A stretch of DNA of 64,000 nucleotides, taken from positions 1 through 64,000 of the forward strand of contig JAJDBJ010000065.1 in assembly GCA_029261395.1 (NCBI GenBank). Direction: 5' to 3'. The translations under genes and the position numbers were made by a program. Positions within the stretch are counted from its first letter, which is position 1. Each line of letters starts with the position of its first letter. Positions 61,853 to 64,000 of the stretch are shown one piece after another. The stretch comes from Nitrospinaceae bacterium (GTDB taxonomy: Bacteria; Nitrospinota; Nitrospinia; Nitrospinales; Nitrospinaceae). The notes beneath the pieces were generated by a model that was not told the DNA's origin, did not search any database, and saw only the letters and a list, made by a program, of their open reading frames with translations.

Positions 61853-62341
61853 CTAGAGATTACCGAAGTCCTGCGGTTTGATGTTGTCCAGCCACCGTTT
61901 CCATTGATCCTTGTCCTCCGTGTTGGTCTTGGAGGTATCGGGCATGTCCAGGCTTTTGGCCGCTTCGATGACGGTCTCATTGACATAAATCGGAGCCTTG
62001 GCGCGCAGGGCCAGGGCGATGGCGTCGCTCGGGCGGGAATCAATTTTCAGGGTGTCTCCGCCGGACATCATGGAAATAACAGCGTAAAAGGTGTTGTCCT
62101 TCAGCTCACTGACCAGGATATGATTGATTTTCCCTTTCATGTCGCCAATGAGATTTTTCATCAAATCATGGGTCATGGGGCGTGGCGTGGCGATTTTTTC
62201 GATTTCCAAAGCGATGGCGTTGGCTTCAAAAAAACCGACCCAGATCGGCAGTGCCCGGTTCCCTTCCAGATCCTTCAGGATAATAATGGGCATATTGGTC
62301 AGGGGGTCCAGCGTCAGACCTTCCACTTTCATTTCAACCAT
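61853..62341 (-). CDS. Bifunctional nuclease-domain (BFN, DUF151) protein
   Basis: 162 residues with the BFN domain: EVEGLTLDPLTNMPIIILKD-like beginning (starting MVEMKVEGLT), LPIWVGFFEANAIALEIE, ISMMSGGDTLKIDSRPSDAIALALR. Plant and bacterial members have DNase/RNase activity. A short acidic tail follows. Alone between nadK and the anti-sigma gene. Confidence 0.92.
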   Translation of the reverse strand: MVEMKVEGLTLDPLTNMPIIILKDLEGNRALPIWVGFFEANAIALEIEKIATPRPMTHDLMKNLIGDMKGKINHILVSELKDNTFYAVISMMSGGDTLKIDSRPSDAIALALRAKAPIYVNETVIEAAKSLDMPDTSKTNTEDKDQWKRWLDNIKPQDFGNL

Positions 62342-62504
62342 GAATTGTTCCTTTGACAGGTTTAGGCGTTTTGGGGTTACTCAGACCCACGATACGGGAA
62401 AACAGTTGGGTTTTCTATAGTTAATCAATAAAAAAAATATTTGTCAATGTTGCAATTGGAAGCCATTGTGAGGGGATTTAGGGAAGTTTTTAGCAGGTCT
62501 GATT

Positions 62505-62744
62505 TCAAGGGCTTTGGATATGATTTTTTACGAACTCCCGAAGTTTAATTTGTACCGGTTCAGGGATCTCAACAGCAGAGAGGGTTTTTCTGCAAATATC
62601 CGAGGTTTGACGATAGGTTTCCAAAAAGGAGACGCAGGGAGGGCAATCCTTAAAATGATCCTCCAGAGAGGCCGCCGTGTCCGGACTCAGGGTTCCTTCA
62701 AAATAATCACACAATAGATCGATACATTCTTTACAGCAAATCAT
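62505..62744 (-). CDS. Zinc-finger anti-sigma factor
   Basis: 79 residues. The ZAS motif His-X3-Cys-X2-Cys is seen in DHFKDCPPC together with the earlier Cys pair, the redox- and zinc-sensitive site of this family. It overlaps the sigma factor stop by 4 nt, so both are made together. No membrane segment, so a cytoplasmic regulator. Confidence 0.88.
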   Translation of the reverse strand: MICCKECIDLLCDYFEGTLSPDTAASLEDHFKDCPPCVSFLETYRQTSDICRKTLSAVEIPEPVQIKLREFVKNHIQSP

Positions 62745-63361
62745 TTCTTCGAGCTCCGGGTTTTATATTCATCAAAATAGTTGGACAGCCTTTTCCTGAG
62801 AAAAAGCCGGGCCCGATGCAACCGGGATTTGACGGCAGGGATAGTCAAATCCAGAATATCCCCAACTTTTTCTGTTGATAAGCCCTCGACATCTCTCAAC
62901 ATAAAGACCACTTTTTCCTTCTCGGGGAGCAGTGCAACGGCTTTTTCAATCACTCCCTTGGTTTCGTTCGAAAACAGCAGCGAATCCGTGCTTTTCGACC
63001 AATCGGAAACTTTTTCATTTTGGAATCCGGCATGGTTGAAATTGGGCAGGCCTTCGTCCAACGATACGTACTGTTCCTTTTTTTTAGTTCTCAGCTTCAT
63101 GTAGGTCGCATTCAAAGTAATGCGGTAGACCCAACTGGAGAAAGCCGACTTACCCTGAAACGTGTCGATTTTTCGATAGATGGTCAGAAGTACTTCCTGA
63201 GTCACATCTTGCGCATCCATTTGGTTGCGTGTCATGTTGAACGACAGGGCGTAAATCTTCCGCTGGTAGAGTTCGAAAATTTTATCGAACGCCTCCATGC
63301 GTCCGGCTTTCATTTCCCGGACAAGTATCTCGTCCTGCTCTTTTTCTTCCTGAGTCGGCAT
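62741..63361 (-). CDS. ECF RNA polymerase sigma factor (2)
   Basis: 206 residues with sigma regions 2 (about 25-95; MTRNQMDAQDVTQEVLLTIY, FSSWVYRITLNATYMKL) and 4 (about 140-195; LLPEKEKVVFMLRDVEGLST, AVKSRLHRARLFLRKRL). Its partner anti-sigma factor follows directly (4-nt overlap). The target genes are not visible; a common use for such pairs is envelope, redox or metal stress. Confidence 0.94.
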   Translation of the reverse strand: MPTQEEKEQDEILVREMKAGRMEAFDKIFELYQRKIYALSFNMTRNQMDAQDVTQEVLLTIYRKIDTFQGKSAFSSWVYRITLNATYMKLRTKKKEQYVSLDEGLPNFNHAGFQNEKVSDWSKSTDSLLFSNETKGVIEKAVALLPEKEKVVFMLRDVEGLSTEKVGDILDLTIPAVKSRLHRARLFLRKRLSNYFDEYKTRSSKK

Positions 63362-63488
63362 GGTCCGCCAGATTTCCTTGAATGGTGTTCTGTGTCCAGT
63401 GCCTGGCCGACCCGTGAAGTAAGTTCAGGGTTTAAATTCGGTCAAGTTTTAGATGCACTGGAATCAGGAACGGTTCCGGTTTTTAGAA

Positions 63489-63512
63489 TTTTCAAGTCTC
63501 GGGACTTGAAAA
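63489..63512. promoter_or_regulatory. Palindromic hairpin upstream of the sigma factor
   Basis: TTTTCAAGTC and GACTTGAAAA form a perfect 10-bp stem around TCGG, 128 nt upstream of the ECF sigma start. It could be an operator or an mRNA hairpin; no T run follows on either strand that would make it a good terminator. Confidence 0.4.
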
Positions 63513-63726
63513 ATATTATGGGAAAGCCACTATGAATTCTAACATCCCAACCGGGAGAGTACAAATGGAGTGATTTTTGGGATGGACTGAGACCCAGAGA
63601 TAAGGCTTTAGATTTAATCAGTTGTGGGTGGATTGTGGGTTGGGGCGGGTTGTGCGGTGCCTTGGGAATGTTGAATCCCAGTTTTCCGGGCCCGTTCGCC
63701 CCCTCGAAAAATCTTAGAAAGGTTTA

Positions 63727-63735
63727 TGCTATAAT
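63727..63735 (+). promoter_or_regulatory. Extended -10 promoter element
   Basis: TGCTATAAT (TGnTATAAT) lies 50 nt upstream of the ATG at 63785. The -35 box is poor, as is usual for extended -10 promoters. Confidence 0.5.
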
Positions 63736-63784
63736 CCCGACTCCTTCATGATGGAAAGTTAATAACCTTGATAATGAATGGATA

Positions 63785-64000
63785 ATGATAAAGTCATACT
63801 GGGCGTTTTTTATTGTTTTGGTGCTGATCCCGCTGGGTTCAGAAAGGGCATTCGCCCAATTATTTTCTTCCAAAATCGCAGGGGATACGAGGTCGTGGGC
63901 CTTGTCCTCGGTCGATGAAATTAAGGTGGCGCAGGCGTACCCGGAATCCGAGAGCTCAACGACCGAGCACGTCACTTCATCATCTCCTGATTTTGAAAGT
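63785..64000 (+). CDS. Secreted protein (3'-partial), unknown
   Basis: The frame is open from ATG 63785 to the window end (72 codons). It begins with a clear signal peptide (YWAFFIVLVLIPLGSERAFA-Q) followed by a Ser/Thr/Glu-rich region. Nothing past the window is visible, so the family cannot be named. Confidence 0.65.
   Translation, partial: MIKSYWAFFIVLVLIPLGSERAFAQLFSSKIAGDTRSWALSSVDEIKVAQAYPESESSTTEHVTSSSPDFES

Larger units (their letters stand above)
63362..63784. other. Intergenic region between the sigma factor and the last gene
   Basis: About 420 bases without a convincing gene. It holds a perfect 10-bp hairpin with TCGG tetraloop at 63489-63512 and an extended -10 box (TGCTATAAT at 63727-63735). 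The rest is plain. Confidence 0.5.

Overview
The window is a stretch of bacterial chromosome, densely coding, of mid GC content, with about 56 protein genes on both strands. I see no rRNA, tRNA, CRISPR array, transposase or integrase gene. A multi-subunit 2-oxoacid:ferredoxin oxidoreductase of the kind used in the reductive TCA cycle, a Gram-negative envelope (OprB-type porin, MtgA, alpha-2-macroglobulin), DUF6178, GlnD and histone-H1-like basic proteins fit an autotrophic or microaerophilic Gram-negative. The mix is most reminiscent of Nitrospinota (Nitrospina-like marine nitrite oxidisers). That assignment is inference from gene content, not from a marker gene.

Layout. 1-3053 (+): end of an oxidoreductase operon (alpha, beta, gamma, small ferredoxin), closed by a strong terminator. 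3173-3934 (+): an unknown cysteine-rich protein. 4056-11426 (-): LMW phosphatase, fructosamine-kinase-like protein and a 1991-residue thioester alpha-2-macroglobulin. 11610-15298 (+): purB, purC, pyk. 15414-23245 (-): small membrane protein, orn, argF, a DDAH-like amidinotransferase-fold enzyme, a TPR protein, glnD and DAHP synthase. 23520-24629 (+): dnaN, converging on a spore-photoproduct-lyase-like radical SAM gene. 25919-29070 (+): M23 peptidase, mtgA, RlmI-type methyltransferase. 29229-33506: a Lys/Ala repeat histone-like protein, a YfiH protein, and a multi-PAS sensor kinase with its receiver. 33732-38363 (+): DUF6178, purH and unknowns. 38468-40571: porin and a chalcone-isomerase-like protein.

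Two accessory modules stand out. First, 40692-48898 (-) looks like one ten-gene transcription unit: an ECF sigma factor, a small membrane protein, two MscS-like channels, a soluble MgtE-N/CBS protein, a full MgtE, a retropepsin-like RimB protein, RimK, an AstE/AspA deacylase and a CDF transporter. It joins ion and osmotic handling to ribosomal-protein tail modification. Second, 49119-59033 (+) carries amide-bond and protease genes. A D-Ala-D-Ala-ligase-like ATP-grasp is fused to an M20-like domain that has lost metal ligands, and is translationally coupled to a gamma-glutamyltransferase. Then come an N-formylglutamate amidohydrolase and the set cp-ATP-grasp / alpha-E / Anbu proteasome-like peptidase / transglutaminase. 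The last four are a known conserved association whose product is unknown; the fused ligase and GGT next to them make this the best candidate for an undescribed peptide or gamma-glutamyl metabolite pathway.

59073-63361 (-) holds a sensor-like membrane protein, an amidase, NAD kinase, a BFN-domain protein and an ECF sigma/anti-sigma pair. A new secreted-protein gene starts at 63785 and runs off the end. Several short dispersed palindromic repeats sit in intergenic regions, including one family found right at the 3' ends of four minus-strand genes.
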